Notes: generated from the letters alone by a model not told the origin. Positions 1 through 12,918 are shown, numbered from the stretch's first letter. The stretch is 64,000 bases of DNA from Ochotona curzoniae (GCF_017591425.1 NW_024466599.1:77046501-77110500); one strand, 5' to 3'. Translations and numbers: made by a program.

Positions 1-159
1 GCAATCGCGATCTGTAAACTGACGCTGGCAAACATTTTCTTGCACATGAGTTGACTTTCCCAGACATGGGCATCAAATTTTCTAAAAAAAAAAAAAAAGT
101 ACCAGGAATAGCTATTTCAAATGTTCATGCAGATAAGTTAATATGACAAATACAGAAGG

Positions 160-400
160 GTACTTCAACGCTGGAATCCCTACACTCAGCTTCGGCCCTG
201 TCTCCTAATCCCAGCTTCATGCTACTGTGGGCACAGGACAATAGCAGAGCTGCCTCACACAGTTGGGCTCCCATCACCTCTGTGGGAGACAGAGACTGAC
301 TCCCTGGCTTTTGGCTTTGGCTTCTGGTCACTGCAGACATTTAGGGAGTGGCCAGTAGATGTATCTCTCTCTCTCTCTCTCTCTCTCTCTCCCCCTCCCT
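160..400 (+). mobile_element. Old CSINE with CT-rich tail
   Basis: Diverged CSINE body (gtgggagacagagactgactccctggct) followed by a (TC)n run at 364-402. The head is poorly preserved. Confidence 0.55.
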
Positions 401-402
401 CC
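364..402. repeat. (TC)n simple repeat
   Basis: A run of TC units passing into C-rich sequence, probably expanded from the CSINE pyrimidine-rich 3' part. Confidence 0.9.
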
Positions 403-1900
403 CAAGTTGCTATTTTTACAAGTTCATGGAAATGCATAAATTAAAGACTGTTTTGCACAAAAGTAAACTTGACTTTTTAGTCCATTTTTCAAGAACTGTG
501 TGCAATTGTTCATGTAAAATTGGCTACAAAAATCAAGAGCACATGCATGCAGAGAAGGGGGCAATGTAAATGACCCCTGATTTCTGCCAAGCTTCTCAGA
601 GCATGCAGACCCTTCTGGAGGCAAACATCAGTCCTGTTAAGGAGCAGGCACAGCTCGGCTATAGGCAGATTAAATCCGGCAATTTCTTACTGGATGTCTT
701 CGTTGGCAGGAAGAGCATAGGAATCTCAGAACACAGAAGAGCTTACATTACGTATTAGTATTACGCTTTTAGTGGTCGGAATGTGTGTGCCAGGGGAGTG
801 AGTACAAACTGACTCCCACTTTAAGTCTGGAGGAGTCTCACAGCGCATCTCTACAAGCCATCAATTCTGAACACCTTGCAAGTATGGGTTTCTCAGCAAA
901 GAATCTTAGGGGAAAACAGTTACAATGTGGATTTAAGGGCCAAAGTCTACAGAAAAACAAGATGGGAAACATGGCAAAAGACAGAGGAAATGGCGATGGC
1001 TGATCCTATTGCAATATTTTTAATGATCAACTACTATATAAATACCATGATGTTATACAGCATCTTTGTATATAAACTCTCATATTCCTTGAGTTTTCTA
1101 AAAGCATTTTGTTATATGTGTCCTGCCATTATGGGCTGCTATTGTACGCTCACATTAATTCATGCTTCGTTTATCTGTCATATCTTTTATACCAGCCTAA
1201 GAAATATGTGTATGTACATTTCCCTAAGCCTTCAGCAGCGAGTAAGAAGTGAACTTCACCTATAAGAGGTGAAATCAAGAGTGTAAGTCACTAGTGTACT
1301 CTCTATTGTGACCAGTGGTATTAAGCAAACACGTTGGTAATGAAAACACACACGAGAGAAAAACCCAGACCAGAAAAGAAGGGAGGAGCAGCAGTCCTCC
1401 TGGACTGGAGGTCTCTGAGTTGACCTTGCTCCGTGAGCTGCCCAGAAGACCCAGACACACGAGGGAGACTACGGAGATGCGTTTCTACGTCAACCTCCAG
1501 GAGCAGCAGGAATCAATACTCACAGCATCCTGAGTTTTGCAAGATTCTAACATCAGTGTCTCCCATTGCACCTGCACTCCTTCACAAGGGCAATACCCCT
1601 GCGTATCTACCCTGTTCGACGTTAACTCTTTCGGGTCTCTGCAACGTCAGGGTAAAGCCACCCAGCTGAGGCTCCCACCCATGACGGGCTGTAATTTGGG
1701 GCAACAGGGAAAAACAATTCAACATATTAAGCAGCAGTTCAGCTTGGAAACAACATGAGAGTGATGGGTGAGTCAGTTAAGCAAATGGATAGAGGAACAT
1801 GGCCACCTGGTCTAGGAGAGCACCCAGGAAGTGCTGACAGGCAAAGCCCTTGAAGGTGAAGATGCAGCCGTGTGAGGAGTTGATGGGAGCAGAATGGTAC
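403..1900. other. Unassigned unique sequence
   Basis: No exon, RNA gene or repeat family recognised. The short open frames lack any family resemblance. Confidence 0.4.
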
Positions 1901-1914
1901 TCAGTAAGACGAAG

Positions 1915-2110
1915 ATGAGCAACAGGGACCCGGAGGAAGCTCCTGGCTCCTGGCTTCTGCTGCTGCTGGCTCCTGGCTTTGGCTCCGTTCGGCTTCCCTG
2001 ATCCGCTGCAGCCATTTTGGAAGTGAGCTAGCACTTGGAAGGCCTTTCTATTGGTTCTCCTCTCTGGAAATCTGCCTTTCCAAGAAATATAAGTGTACAT
2101 TTAAGAATTT
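1915..2110 (+). mobile_element. Partial CSINE with expanded middle
   Basis: The ggaggaagctcctggctcctggcttc phrase and the tctgcctttccaagaaatat tail are CSINE-like. A gctgctgctggctcctgg repeat lengthens the centre. Confidence 0.5.
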
Positions 2111-4692
2111 TAAAACATTTAGTAAAAAAAAGGAGTCGCCAGGATGAGTGAGGGATGACAAAATAAAATTCAATATGGTAAGACGACATCAACGAGTAGG
2201 GCTTTATTTTAAGCTTAATGGAAACAGGGGAGGACAAATTCTTGTTAAGATATTGGCTGACACACAAAAAAAACAGGTTTTATGTGTTATATCGGTACAG
2301 TTCTAAGAAAATACCATACTTTTCTCCCTCTTTTGCATCTTGCTTTCTTTATTTCCTTTCTTGAATTTTTGCAAAGTCACAAGTTTAATCCTCTCTATAA
2401 GCACAGGCATAAGTCACTACAAATTATAATGAACTATGGTGTTCTACAAGTGAAAAATAGGAAGACCACAGTTTCACAGCAGTGTAAACAAAACTTAAAA
2501 ACCACAATCGTATCACATGACACCCCTTTAATTCCCTCGTGCTCTGTATTAACTGCTACTCCTCAGCGAAAACATGTGCCTGTCTTTCACGGACTGGTTC
2601 ATGCCACTAAGCATAATGGTTTGGGGTTGCATCATTTTGTTAGCACTTCATTCTCTCTGTGGCTGAGGACTCCGACTCACCTTTGAAGATTCTAGAGAGT
2701 TGGGGAAGAGTGAGGACTGCTCAGAACCAGCCAGGTCATGGAATCAGCCAGATCTGCTGACAGATCAGATGCGGGCATCAGCAGGGGAGGCCAAGCTGAT
2801 TCCCAGGTATTTGGGGGATCAAACTGAGAGATGGTGGCGCCAGTTACAGACGTGGGGGTTTCTGGAAAATGGATTTGGGGCTGACAGAAAGGCGAGCTGA
2901 CACGAGGGATCGCTCTGAGCACACTCAGTGCGAACAGTAAATCCAGGAGCTCAACTGTTGCTTCGTGCTGTTTACTTCCAGAAGAACAAGTTCCGAGCAA
3001 GAAAGGAATGGCCACCTTCCTCTTTGACTGAAGTCTGAGCTTTGGGATCTTTTCCATGGCTTCCTGTAGGATTAAGTGGCTATAACTGAGCAAAGGGGCA
3101 GATGTTCTATTTTTTTTCTTCTTTAAAAAAATGATTTAGGTTTTCATTAAGCAAATATCTTAACTTTTGAAGAAAAAATGGATTGATACAATTTTGAAAC
3201 TAAGACATGTGCAAGGTCTTCTGATTTTATTTATTTATGGAAGGAGAAGATACAAATTAGAAGACAAGTGTTTGGGTAAAACCATCCTGTGTACCTGTTG
3301 TTGTTCCTGATGAGCCTGTGAGCTCATCCCAATTAGTTTCGGTACAGGTCAAGACTGTTGGTTCGCAAGGCGCGATCCCACCATGAGATGAAACGGGATA
3401 AGCTTTGCAAGAGACAGACTTCCATTAAACAAAGAGGCAAATCAATCGAGCTGAAAAGAAGATAGTAAAATAACATCAGTGTTTTCAATCATCTGCCCAT
3501 GATTAAATGGGGGCCAACCAGGAAATTGGATTTGATAAACAGGAATAATGAAAATATCTTGTTTTCCCAAGTATTAACTTGTTTCCCCCCTTTTTATTTT
3601 TGTTTGCACTTCTTTACATGGGATTGCCAGCAGAGGGCCTCCTGAAACTTTTGTTTTTCAGTTCCCTGGAAACAATTTACAAAAGGCCAGAGCTGTTGAT
3701 CAGTCTATGAGGTGGCTAAGGATGCTCCTCACATCAGCACGGTGTGCACGGGAGCCCTGGTGGAGTGCGCAGGCGTGGGCCCAGGGTCCTGGTGTAGGAG
3801 GGGTGGGGCTGTGTTCACACTTATTTCAAAGAACCTTTGGCTTGGGTTCACAAACGCAAAAAATGCAAATCAGTGTGGCAAAGTCATGTTGTTTAAAATA
3901 AAAATTCCTGTAAATAGTGTCGCATAATTAACATTAAAATGTCTATTTTATGGATCAGTATTCCTGACAGCCTGAAAAATAGAAATTTTGAAGAATAGTT
4001 AGATTGGAGCATTCAAGGCTACTTTAATTTGTGATCAGAATAAATTAGTTAAGTAAACTACTATTAAGTAATTATAATAGTTTATTTTCAAGCTATTTTT
4101 AATTAGTAAATTTGAACTTTTCAAATGCAGTGTGTTTTCATGTTATATCTTTGGGGAATAAGCAGTTCTAAACCCATAGCCATCTGAATTCCTGAACTCT
4201 ATTTTGGTTTTCCATGCCTTTAATGACACCTAAGGACTTTTATCACCTACTCTATTTTCCCTGGGAGAAGCTTGTGGCCCTTATTTGAACAAACTTGGAG
4301 CTCACGGCTGTACTCTGTGTGGCAGTAGCTGGGTGGATATGAGACGGTGCAATTGTCAAAACCATGCCACAGGAGGAATAAACAGCACTGAGACTCATGG
4401 ACTTGACTCATGATGAAGAGTTAATACCAGTTTGTCAACTAGCCCATGTGCCACGCTAAGCAGGATACCAGGGAGTGAAAATGTTCTCTAGGGTCTCTTA
4501 AATTTTCTGCAAACTTAAGATTATCTCTAGTCACAAAATCTAGAATGAGAATCCTACACTTGACCTCCCCCCCGCTTCTAGGCCAGCAGAAGACTGTTGG
4601 GTGGTACTGCACACAGCTTTTTGCGGGGAGCTCTTGCACGTCAGAGTCATGCAGAGTCTGCAGCCAGCTGGTTCTGTCATATCAGACTGACC
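2111..4692. other. Unassigned AT-rich sequence
   Basis: Mostly unique, with no gene recognised. A CTCF-like motif lies at 3624-3643 and is listed separately. Confidence 0.4.
3624..3643 (+). promoter_or_regulatory. Candidate CTCF binding site
   Basis: ttgccagcagagggcctcct matches the core CCAGCAGAGGGC of the CTCF consensus in forward orientation. This is a motif match only; occupancy cannot be seen from sequence. Confidence 0.45.
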
Positions 4693-5027
4693 TTTTTAAA
4701 AGTATTTATTTATTTATTTATTTATTTTTAGGGACAGGCAGATTTACAGAAAGGAGATACAGAGAGAAAGATCTGCCGTCCACTTGTTCACTCTCCAAGT
4801 GGCTGCAAAGGTCAGAGCTAAGCAGATCCAAAGCCAGGAGCCAGGAGCTTCTTCTAGGTCCCTCACGTGGGTGGGTGTGGGAATCCAAGGCTTTGGTCGG
4901 TACCTTACTGCTTTCCCAGGCCAGAAACAGGATGGGAAGTGGAGCGGCTGAGATACAAACTGGAGCCCATAAGGGATCTTGGTGGATGCAAGGTGAGGAT
5001 TTAGCCGCTAGACTACTGTACCAGGCC
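4693..5027 (-). mobile_element. CSINE
   Basis: Plus strand starts with a (TTTA)n-type tail and gggacaggcagatttacag and ends agactactgtaccaggcc. Essentially full length and moderately diverged. Confidence 0.85.
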
Positions 5028-5077
5028 TTCCTTTTTGTTTTATCAATGACTCAGTTTCATTTCATGTATTGATTGAT

Positions 5078-5390
5078 TTGTTTCATTTGAGCAATTGAGG
5101 GACAGACTTAATGACAGAATTCCCATCCTCTGGATTACTCTCTGAAGGCCCACCAACAGCCAGGGCTGAGCACAAGCCCAAGCCAGGAGCCAGGAGCCAG
5201 GATTTCATCCAGAACTCACACCAGTGTGGCAGCAACTCAACCACTTCAGCCATCACTGTGGCCTCAGAATGCACAAGCGGGAAGCTTGAATGGAGGGCAG
5301 AGCTGGGGCCTGAAACCGGGTAACATCTATCAGTGCAGGCACCACAACGACATCTTAACCACTGGGTCGAATCCCTACCCTGGAGTCAGA
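5078..5390 (-). mobile_element. Old CSINE
   Basis: Contains actctctgaaggcccaccaacagccagggctgagc and a triplicated gccaggagc. Head traces near 5355 (cgacatcttaaccactgggtcg). Confidence 0.6.
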
Positions 5391-6270
5391 ATTTCTGTTG
5401 AGGTGGTTGTGGGGTGGTTTCAGGGTTTGTATTCTGATGCTTAAAACAGGCAAGAAGCTTGCTTTTCAGAGCTTTTCGCCTTAATGACAGCGATGAAGGT
5501 CACAAGCAGCCCAACCCCGAAGCCTGCGACCACAAGACCGAAAAGCACACACCACGGTGCCCACAGAGCATCTCGGCATTCCACCTTGAAGAAGGGGAGG
5601 GAATTATTGTCACTGGGGTGGAAACTGATTTTAGCACAAATAAGATCCAATCACAGAGGAAAATGTGAATCTGTTGCACACACAATTGTTTTTGTTCATG
5701 AAGTTAAAGGAAAACAATGCTATGATAAACCAAGAAAAATTCAGTTCCAAATGTTTGTGTATGTTGGTGAGATGTGTTGGACACTTTCATTGATTTTAAA
5801 TAATATTTCATAGGTTGAAAGAAACATGTCTGTGTTTATGCATTAGAATTGATAAAATTGATGTAAGAAATATCTTCAAATTCACATTTTCTATCATAGA
5901 TTTCAATAGTAGGTGGATCAAACAGGTGAGAAATGCTGTGTGATATGAACCAAATGGCCTTGAAAAGTTTGATCTAATTGTTCCTAAGTTGTTCTTACAC
6001 ATAGGTCAGTCCTTGACTACATTCTTGTAATTTTGTGTTAGTCCTTAAAATGGCACCCACACTATTTGATTCTGATCATACACGCTAACTTATTTCTTTA
6101 TTCAAGCCTGTTCAATTGTGTCTCCATGATTGCCATTTTAAGTCACCATTTCTAGTGCTATTTCACTCAAAATTTATGAGAATGTCTCTGACATATGTTC
6201 TATCTGCCAGATTCCAAATCCTGGCCCAGCTTTCAATTCATTAAGCATTTACAGATGGATTTGTTGGTTT
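5391..6270. other. Unassigned sequence with one hydrophobic minus-strand frame
   Basis: The minus-strand frame 5650-5441 contains a membrane-helix-like stretch (LFGLVVAGFGVGLLVTFIAV) followed by charged residues and a stop. I do not recognise the family, and neither splice site nor homologue can be confirmed. Confidence 0.3.
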
Positions 6271-6600
6271 TTTTAAAAGATTTATTTATTTATTGGAAAG
6301 TCAGATATACAGAGAGGAGGAGAGACAGAGAGGAAGATCTTCTGTCCAATGATTCACTCCCCAAGTGAGCATAAGGGCCGATGTTATGCCCATCCGAAGC
6401 CAGGATCCAGGAACCGCTTCTTCCGGGTCTCCCACATGGGTGCAGGGTCCCAAGGCTTTGGGCTGTCCTGACTGCTTTCCCAGGTCACAAGCAGGGAGCT
6501 GGATGGGAAGTGGAGCTGCTGGGGTTAGAACCGGCGCCCATATGGGATCCTGTGGTGTTCGAGGCGAGGACTTTAGCTGCTAGGCCATGCCGCCAGGCCC
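6271..6600 (-). mobile_element. CSINE, full length
   Basis: Tail side aaaagatttatttatttattgg, head side taggccatgccgccaggccc. Flanked by cttacagatgg-like repeats (atttacagatggatttg at 6247-6263 and cttacagatggatttga at 6600-6616). Confidence 0.88.
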
Positions 6601-6644
6601 TTACAGATGGATTTGATAATTCACCAAGTTCAAGTGAATAAGAA

Positions 6645-6800
6645 TACAGTCAGGTGCCGTGTAATGATAGACCACAAATGTAGCAGCAGTTCTGCAAGCT
6701 GATGCCACCCAGTGACATCATAAGTTTCTTCATCAGTGTGTGAGTCCTTTCTGATGTTTGCGCGATGATGAGTCTCCTAGTGACACATCCACGGTAAGCA
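6645..6800 (+). mobile_element. Old DNA-transposon remnant
   Basis: The start cagtcaggtgccgtgtaatga and the later gatgtttgcgcgatgatgagtctcctagtgac resemble the two arms of a common non-autonomous mammalian DNA element, from memory. The middle is lost. The family name is not certain. Confidence 0.4.
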
Positions 6801-7719
6801 CCGCACGCCTGTGTGTCCTCTCTGCTGTCTGTTCTCAGGGCTGGATGCTCCTCCCTGCGAAAGCAACAGTCTTCTTCAGACTTCATCCTTCTCGCAGAGG
6901 ACCTGATCCCCATGTGTGTGGAGGTAAAGTTTGCCAGCCATGTGTGAAAAAGCTCCCGGGAGGCCCTATTTCCCAGGCAGGGGCCTTGGTGTTTTTTCAC
7001 TCTCAGACAAGAGAAAATTGAATAAACGCTTAAGGTGGAGTTGTAACGGAACCCACACAAACCTACCACAAGAGATGCAGGAAGCTTTACCCACGGGTAA
7101 ACTACAGCACCACCCTCACCCCCCACCTCTGTGAACTATCGTCAAGAGGCATGGAGACAAACAACCACCAAAAAATCTGCATAGGATGCTGTTGAATTTC
7201 ATGGCACGTGAACTCATTTGGTGCTTTTCTTTGTTTAAAATGCATCTCAATGTGAGTTTCAATGAGTCGTGTTTCTTGATTTAAAAGCTGTTCCTTGGGC
7301 CCCTGACTTGGTAGGGCTATCTTGGGATTGGAAATAAGTGAGAATACTGTGGAGAAAACTGCACTTAAACTTTTTTAAGCTGCTTGATGTCAGTGGCTTT
7401 TGCAAAATTATTTGACCCAAGAGCCCAGAGGAAGTATTTTTTTCCTTCCTAGCTGTCACTTCCTCTTTCCCAGCTCTGTTTCTCCCTCTCTGTAAGTCTA
7501 AGTTTAGTAGTCTAGATTTCCCAGTATAAAAAAAAATGCAAGTTCATACATCTGCCTTGAACTCTAACATTTCGCTTTCCAAGGCTAACCCATTGTATGT
7601 TGACAACACTTAACCAATAGCTAGAAAACAAGATACTGTGTGGAAGACTAAGGCCTGTGCTAATGTGGCTTAATTTGTAAACTTACCTGCAGGACAGAAT
7701 GAGGAAGAATGGACAAGTT
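6801..7719. other. Unassigned unique sequence
   Basis: No gene or repeat family recognised. Confidence 0.35.
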
Positions 7720-8358
7720 GTTGCAGGGTGTGAGCGAGATCATATCAGACAAGTCTAAGGTTTATTAAGGAGTCTTTATTAACTAAGCTTGGTGATAACA
7801 GAACACAATAGCAAATCACAAGTCCATACGGCAATGCAACCAATCATAATCCAATGAATCATAATCCCCAAAGGAACAAATGGTCATTATCCTTAACTCT
7901 ATCCATTAAGCCGAAAACCTATGTCCCAGCCTCCCCAACAATACAAGTTATCCTAAGAGACATGCAACAAATAACCTGGGCACACTCACAAAGTACCTGG
8001 ACGCACTTAAAAAGCTGCAGACATTCACCTTTCCCTGGCTTCTCTGACCACATTCCATCACTGCTAGGCCTAACCTCTCCTGGAACTCCTGACAGCACAC
8101 AAACCAGAAACAACATTATTATGACCATTGCCTCATCTAAGCAGTACACAGGGACCGTGCTCAGGGGATTACCTGCCCTGGGTCAGCCAAGAGTCGAGGT
8201 GCCAGAGCAATGGAAGCACCAGGCCAGAAAAAGAGTGAGAGCCCCTGCTTCATGGGCCTTTTAAAGGGGCTTGTGAGGGGAGTGGTTACACGACAATGCA
8301 ATACCATCCCCTCTCAGTTGATAGGTGAGTCATAGGAGGGTAGCAGCGAATATCTAAG
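7720..8358 (-). repeat. LTR-like sequence, minus strand
   Basis: Read on the minus strand it has a TATA-like cctttaaaagg (plus about 8260) and, about 500 bases later, two overlapping polyadenylation signals (ttaataaagactccttaataaacc, complement near 7757-7785). This order fits an LTR U3-R-U5. No internal retroviral sequence is attached. Confidence 0.45.
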
Positions 8359-8670
8359 TGTTGTAGGCTAAGGAGTTGATTAGTGCTCATTGGGATGGCA
8401 GGAACAGGGACTGGGCTTGTAGCTAAAAATGCCTAGACTAATTGAGCTTGTTTGCATCCAATATCCTGGCTAAATTGGGATGTGTGGAGAGTGGTTGAGG
8501 ATGGAATTATCATTTCATTTCTGTTAAGACTCACCTTCGGACAGAGGATAGGGGGACACAGCCAAATTTCAATGGGTGCTGGCTATCACTGGCTGCACCC
8601 CATAACAAAGTGGCCAATGAGGAATCTTTCATGGCACCTTGATTCTATTTCATGTCTTTCTCCACAATAA
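8359..8670 (+). repeat. Diverged LTR related to the class II ERV LTR
   Basis: From 8359, tgttgtaggctaaggag, gattagtgctcattggga, gactgggcttgtagct and cctagactaatt follow in the same order and spacing as in the minus-strand LTR at 35988-36240. Similarity weakens after about 8485. It appears to be a solo or truncated relative in plus orientation. Confidence 0.7.
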
Positions 8671-8924
8671 TATTGTCATACACATTCTCATTCTTCATTC
8701 CGACTGCATTTTGAAAATTGAAAACAGAAATCGCACAAAGTTCCTCTTACAAAGTTTCAAGTCTTGATTGAAATCTGACATTGTCTCAGAAAGATCATGT
8801 CTAACTTGCACCTAGATTATGTTTAAAATAATCTTCTAGGTGACTACTTCATTGAGCTTTTGGGTCATTCTTGACTTCTAGGTATAATTTTTTTTCCCAA
8901 TAAAATAGTATCTGTTTTGGGAAA

Positions 8925-9170
8925 ATCATCATGTTTGTATGGATTTATTCATCTGAAAGTCAGTGTTGATATATATTCTATCCACAGTATCACTCCTGAA
9001 GTGGCTTTATTGGCCAGCACTGAGCCAGCCTAAATCCAGGAAGCTGGAATTCTATTTGAGTTTCCCAAAGGTGTGAAAGAAGGCCAAGTCCTTGGACCAT
9101 GTTCGTCTGCTTTCCCAGGTGCACCAGCAGGGAGTCGGGGCAATGCTAGAGTGACAGGCAGCAACTTATC
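8925..9170 (-). mobile_element. Very old CSINE, uncertain
   Basis: atttattcatctgaaagtcag and the later cttggaccatg...ctgctttcccaggtgcaccagcagggag order is CSINE-like. The middle is poorly matched. Confidence 0.35.
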
Positions 9171-10221
9171 CCATTGCCATGCCAGCTCCAAGTGGATAAA
9201 AAAGTGGAAAGAAAAAAAATTCTTATACAGCTTTGTAGATAAGTCTCTGAAATTGCGCTTTCTGCAATAATAATAGACATATTTTTTGAGCTCCATCCTT
9301 TTGCCAACATCCTCCGTATGAGGGACTGTGCATTTATTATCTCATTGACTTCTCAGAACATTTTGAAATAAAATGAAAATCAGCCTGAAAGAGACTATAA
9401 ATATTTTATGTATAAATATAAGCATGTATAAATATTTATAAATATTCATTTAAATATTTACATGTACTCATACAAATATATGTATATAATCTGTATATTA
9501 AATGTGAATATTTGACATCTATGAATATTTCATTTTATGTTAAATAATTTACTAAGCAAGGGATTTTGGTGGCTTGTAGGACCCTAAGCATGAAACAGAG
9601 ATAGCACACATCATTGGAAACCTACTTAAGATTCACCTTGTTGTGAAGAAAACACATAGGCAACAGTATTGTTCTATTTGCTGAAAAATTAAATTCTGAA
9701 CCCATCAAATGTTTTGCTCCAGCTCCGAGGTGGCTAACATACCTCTCTTGCGAAGCTTCCAGCCTCATGGAGAGTTGGTAAGTATGAAGTATTGCTGGAC
9801 CCAGATGGGAACATCTTCCAGAGTCTGCATGGGCTTGCTGATCCTGTTGTCTATACAGCACAGTCCCACTCACAAGAAACCCCCTTCTATTGCTATCGTA
9901 AATGGATTCCCTTTCTTAAACTAACACTCCTCATTATACTGCCATTTCCCCCTCCAACCTCAGCTCTCCCTTAGGCTAAGTTCACGGTTGCCGTTTGGTA
10001 AAAATCCAGAATGAATTATCTTAGTCCTTGTGGATCATATGATCTCTGTGGTCATTTCTCATCTCACCCTCAAAACAAAGCAGTTACAGAAAGTCCGTAA
10101 ATACATGAACTTGACTATTTCCAGTAAAACCACATTTACAAAGAAGGGCAATGGGTTGCACGTAAGACTTCTATGCTGCTTTGTTTCCAACTCCAAATCT
10201 AAACATCCAGCAAAAAAAAAA
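9171..10221. other. Unassigned AT-rich sequence
   Basis: Contains an AT-rich island at about 9390-9500 with repeated ataaatattta-type words. No gene recognised. Confidence 0.4.
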
Positions 10222-10437
10222 CTATGGATCCGAAGCCAGGAGCCTCTTTTAAGTCTCCCACACGGGTGCAGGGTCCTAAGACTTTGGGCCATCCTCAACT
10301 GCTTTATCACGCCACAAGCAAGGAGCTGCAAGGGAAGTGGGGCTGCCGGGATTAGGGGATTAGAACTGCCATCCATATGGTATCCTGGCCCATGCAAGGT
10401 GAGGACTTCAACCACTAGACTACTGCCCTGGGCCCTG
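10222..10437 (-). mobile_element. CSINE missing its 3' third
   Basis: Begins inside the body at gatccgaagccaggagcc, directly after an A-run, and continues to the head at actactgccctgggccc. The tail portion is absent. Confidence 0.75.
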
Positions 10438-10955
10438 CAGTTGGTTCTGACGCCTGTCATCAAAGCATCTTACGTGATACAATAAGAGAGGTCCAAGTAT
10501 TTTGATAACTCAGAGAATAGTTGTTGTTTGCTGTGATTGTTGTTATTCCCGCTTGTTTGCTTCTAGCTAAAAGCATCAGAAAAGAGCCCATTGACAAACT
10601 AGAATTGTATTTAATGACTAAAAATTAGCCGGATTTGGATATAAAGAAAGAGGAAACAAACAGAACTGTGAGAAGATTGTGTGAACTAAGACACACAGGC
10701 AGGAAACCTTGGAAATTGACAGACATTAAAAAAATATAACAGAAATAAGACACACTAGAAGGAAATAAAAATGTTAAGAAATGGAACAGCATGATGGTAA
10801 ATGTCATCTTGTAGTATGTAAAGACTTTTCCATTTTATTTTATAGGTGATGCAAAAACAGACAAGTGGTGAGCCACCTGTATCTGACTCATTTCGACACC
10901 TGCTGTGACTGACCACTGGAAGGTGACTAGCGCTTCATTGAGGAGTCATTGCATT
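10438..10955. other. Unassigned sequence
   Basis: Unique AT-rich DNA; nothing recognised. Confidence 0.35.
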
Positions 10956-11285
10956 TTTTTAAAGATTTATTTTATTTTGACTGGAAGGTTAGATATACAG
11001 AGAGGGGGAGGGACAGAGAGAAGGATCTTCCATCCGATGGTTCATTCCTCAAGTAGTCACAACAGCCGAAACTGCACCAAGCTGAAACCAGGAGCTCATA
11101 GCTTCTTCCAGGTCTCCCATGTGGGTGCAGGGTCCCAAGGCTTTGGGCCGTCCTTGACTGCTTTCCCAGCAGACAAGCAGGGAGTTAGAAGGGAAGTGGG
11201 GCTGCTGGGATTGGAACCAGCTCCCATATGGGATCCTGGCTTGTTCAAGGCAAGGACTTTAGCCGCTAGGCCATGGCGACAGGCC
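10956..11285 (-). mobile_element. CSINE with target duplication
   Basis: Near-identical flanks gaggagtcattgcattttt and gagaagtcactgtattttt mark the insertion. Full-length body and head (taggccatggcgacaggccc). Confidence 0.9.
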
Positions 11286-12596
11286 CTGAGAAGTCACTGT
11301 ATTTTTAATAAAAATGCTGGGGTCCCTTTCAGATGCTATTGGAGTACCTAAAGAATCTAAGTGTTGGTAAATAATTTCTAACTTACATTTTTGGAGTTTG
11401 TATGTCTATAATGTCTATAATGCCATAATACTAAACTAGAAGACTAAATGAAACTTCATCACAATGAGACAAAATCAGAAATAGCCGGAACTATCCTATA
11501 ATATACCATAAGAAGAAAAACAAACAAACAACAACAACAAAAAAAAACCCTTTATTCAACTAAATAAAAAATAGAAAGGAGTAGAAATTCCAGATATTTC
11601 ACAATTTCACTACTTAATCTGATTACCAAAATCTTACCCATATTGGAAACTTTGACTTTGAACTTTAATTAGTCCAAAATACACCCTAAAGAATAAAGAA
11701 TAGTTAGAAAAAACTTTGGGAAGAAAGGCAAATGATAAGACAGTACTAACTGTGCTTACTGATAAAGATAATAAGAAGTTTAAAGATAACAGAACAGTGC
11801 AAAAATACATACTGATACAGTACATATGTCTTTGCAAAATAAAAGTATTCTTTAAAGTCTTCCCCAGTTCACATATAAGGTTTACATGGTAGGATAAGGA
11901 ATGAAGTAATGAAATAATAGTGAAAAAAGAAATAACAATAGATAACTCTTTAATCACTTGAATCTTGAATAAGGCATATGAAAAAACCTTTCTAATCACA
12001 GTGAAAAATCCCAAAGTGAAAATATTATAATGCAACATAAACCTGGTAAATATAACTCTTTGCATTTATGAATATATATGCCAGAATATCATATATCAAA
12101 TATATGTGATATCTATTTATATATGTCATATATATGACAGCATACATATATGACAGAATTATTGGTCTGCTTTATAAACAAGGAAAACATATTTAAAAAG
12201 TAAAACAAAGTGTAAATAAAATATTGCATAATGTCATGAGAGGAATAATCACATCGGAAGAATTTAATTTAGACAACAATGTCTTCAAAAATAAATGTCA
12301 ATGGCTCGTCAAGAATATTAAAACTAAAACAGAACTATGATCCTATTAAATTAGCATAGTTAGCAAACCAGATGATAATCAATATTGATAATATAACAAA
12401 ATGAGCAATGCTGCCAGCCATGTAGATTTGTGACATTTTTATGGAGCACAGTTTGTCAATGTGAACTATAAGGCCAAAATTATTTATAACTATCCTAACT
12501 CAACTCTACTGTGAAAAAATCCTTAAGGAATTAAAGTGAGAGGGTGTGAGGAGATGGGAAATGAGATGGTGACATCAGTGGGTTGTTTCTTTTCTT
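11286..12596. other. AT-rich sequence
   Basis: Very AT-rich. It holds a perfect palindrome gtcatatatatgac at 12125-12138 among TA-rich words. Possibly old L1, but no landmark was found. Confidence 0.35.
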
Positions 12597-12918
12597 TTTC
12601 AAGATTTAGCTATTTTTATTGGAAAGGTAAACTTACAGCGAGAAGGAGACACATGGAGATCTTCCGCCTTCTGGTTCCTGCCCCAAATGGTTGCAACAGC
12701 CACAGCTGAGCTGATCGGAAGTCAGGGGCCAGGAGACTCCTCAAAATCTCCCACATATGGGCAAAGGCCCAAGGACTTGAGCCATCACCCCATTGCCTTC
12801 TCAGTCCACAAGCAGCAAGCTGGATCAAAAGCCAAGCATCCAGGGTATGAACTGGTTTCCTTACAAAACACCTGAACTGGCAGGTGGATTAGCCTTTGGA
12901 GCCACTGTGCTTCCCCAG
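12597..12918 (-). mobile_element. CSINE, moderately old
   Basis: Body words gaccaggagactcctcaaaatctccc and agtccacaagcagcaagctgg; head eroded near 12900. Confidence 0.8.

Noticed and set aside
2692..3093. 133-codon minus-strand frame
   Set aside because: Low-complexity Ser/Pro-rich translation without recognisable domain.
6650..7126. 158-codon minus-strand frame
   Set aside because: No family features; it overlaps a DNA-transposon remnant and has no splice or start support.
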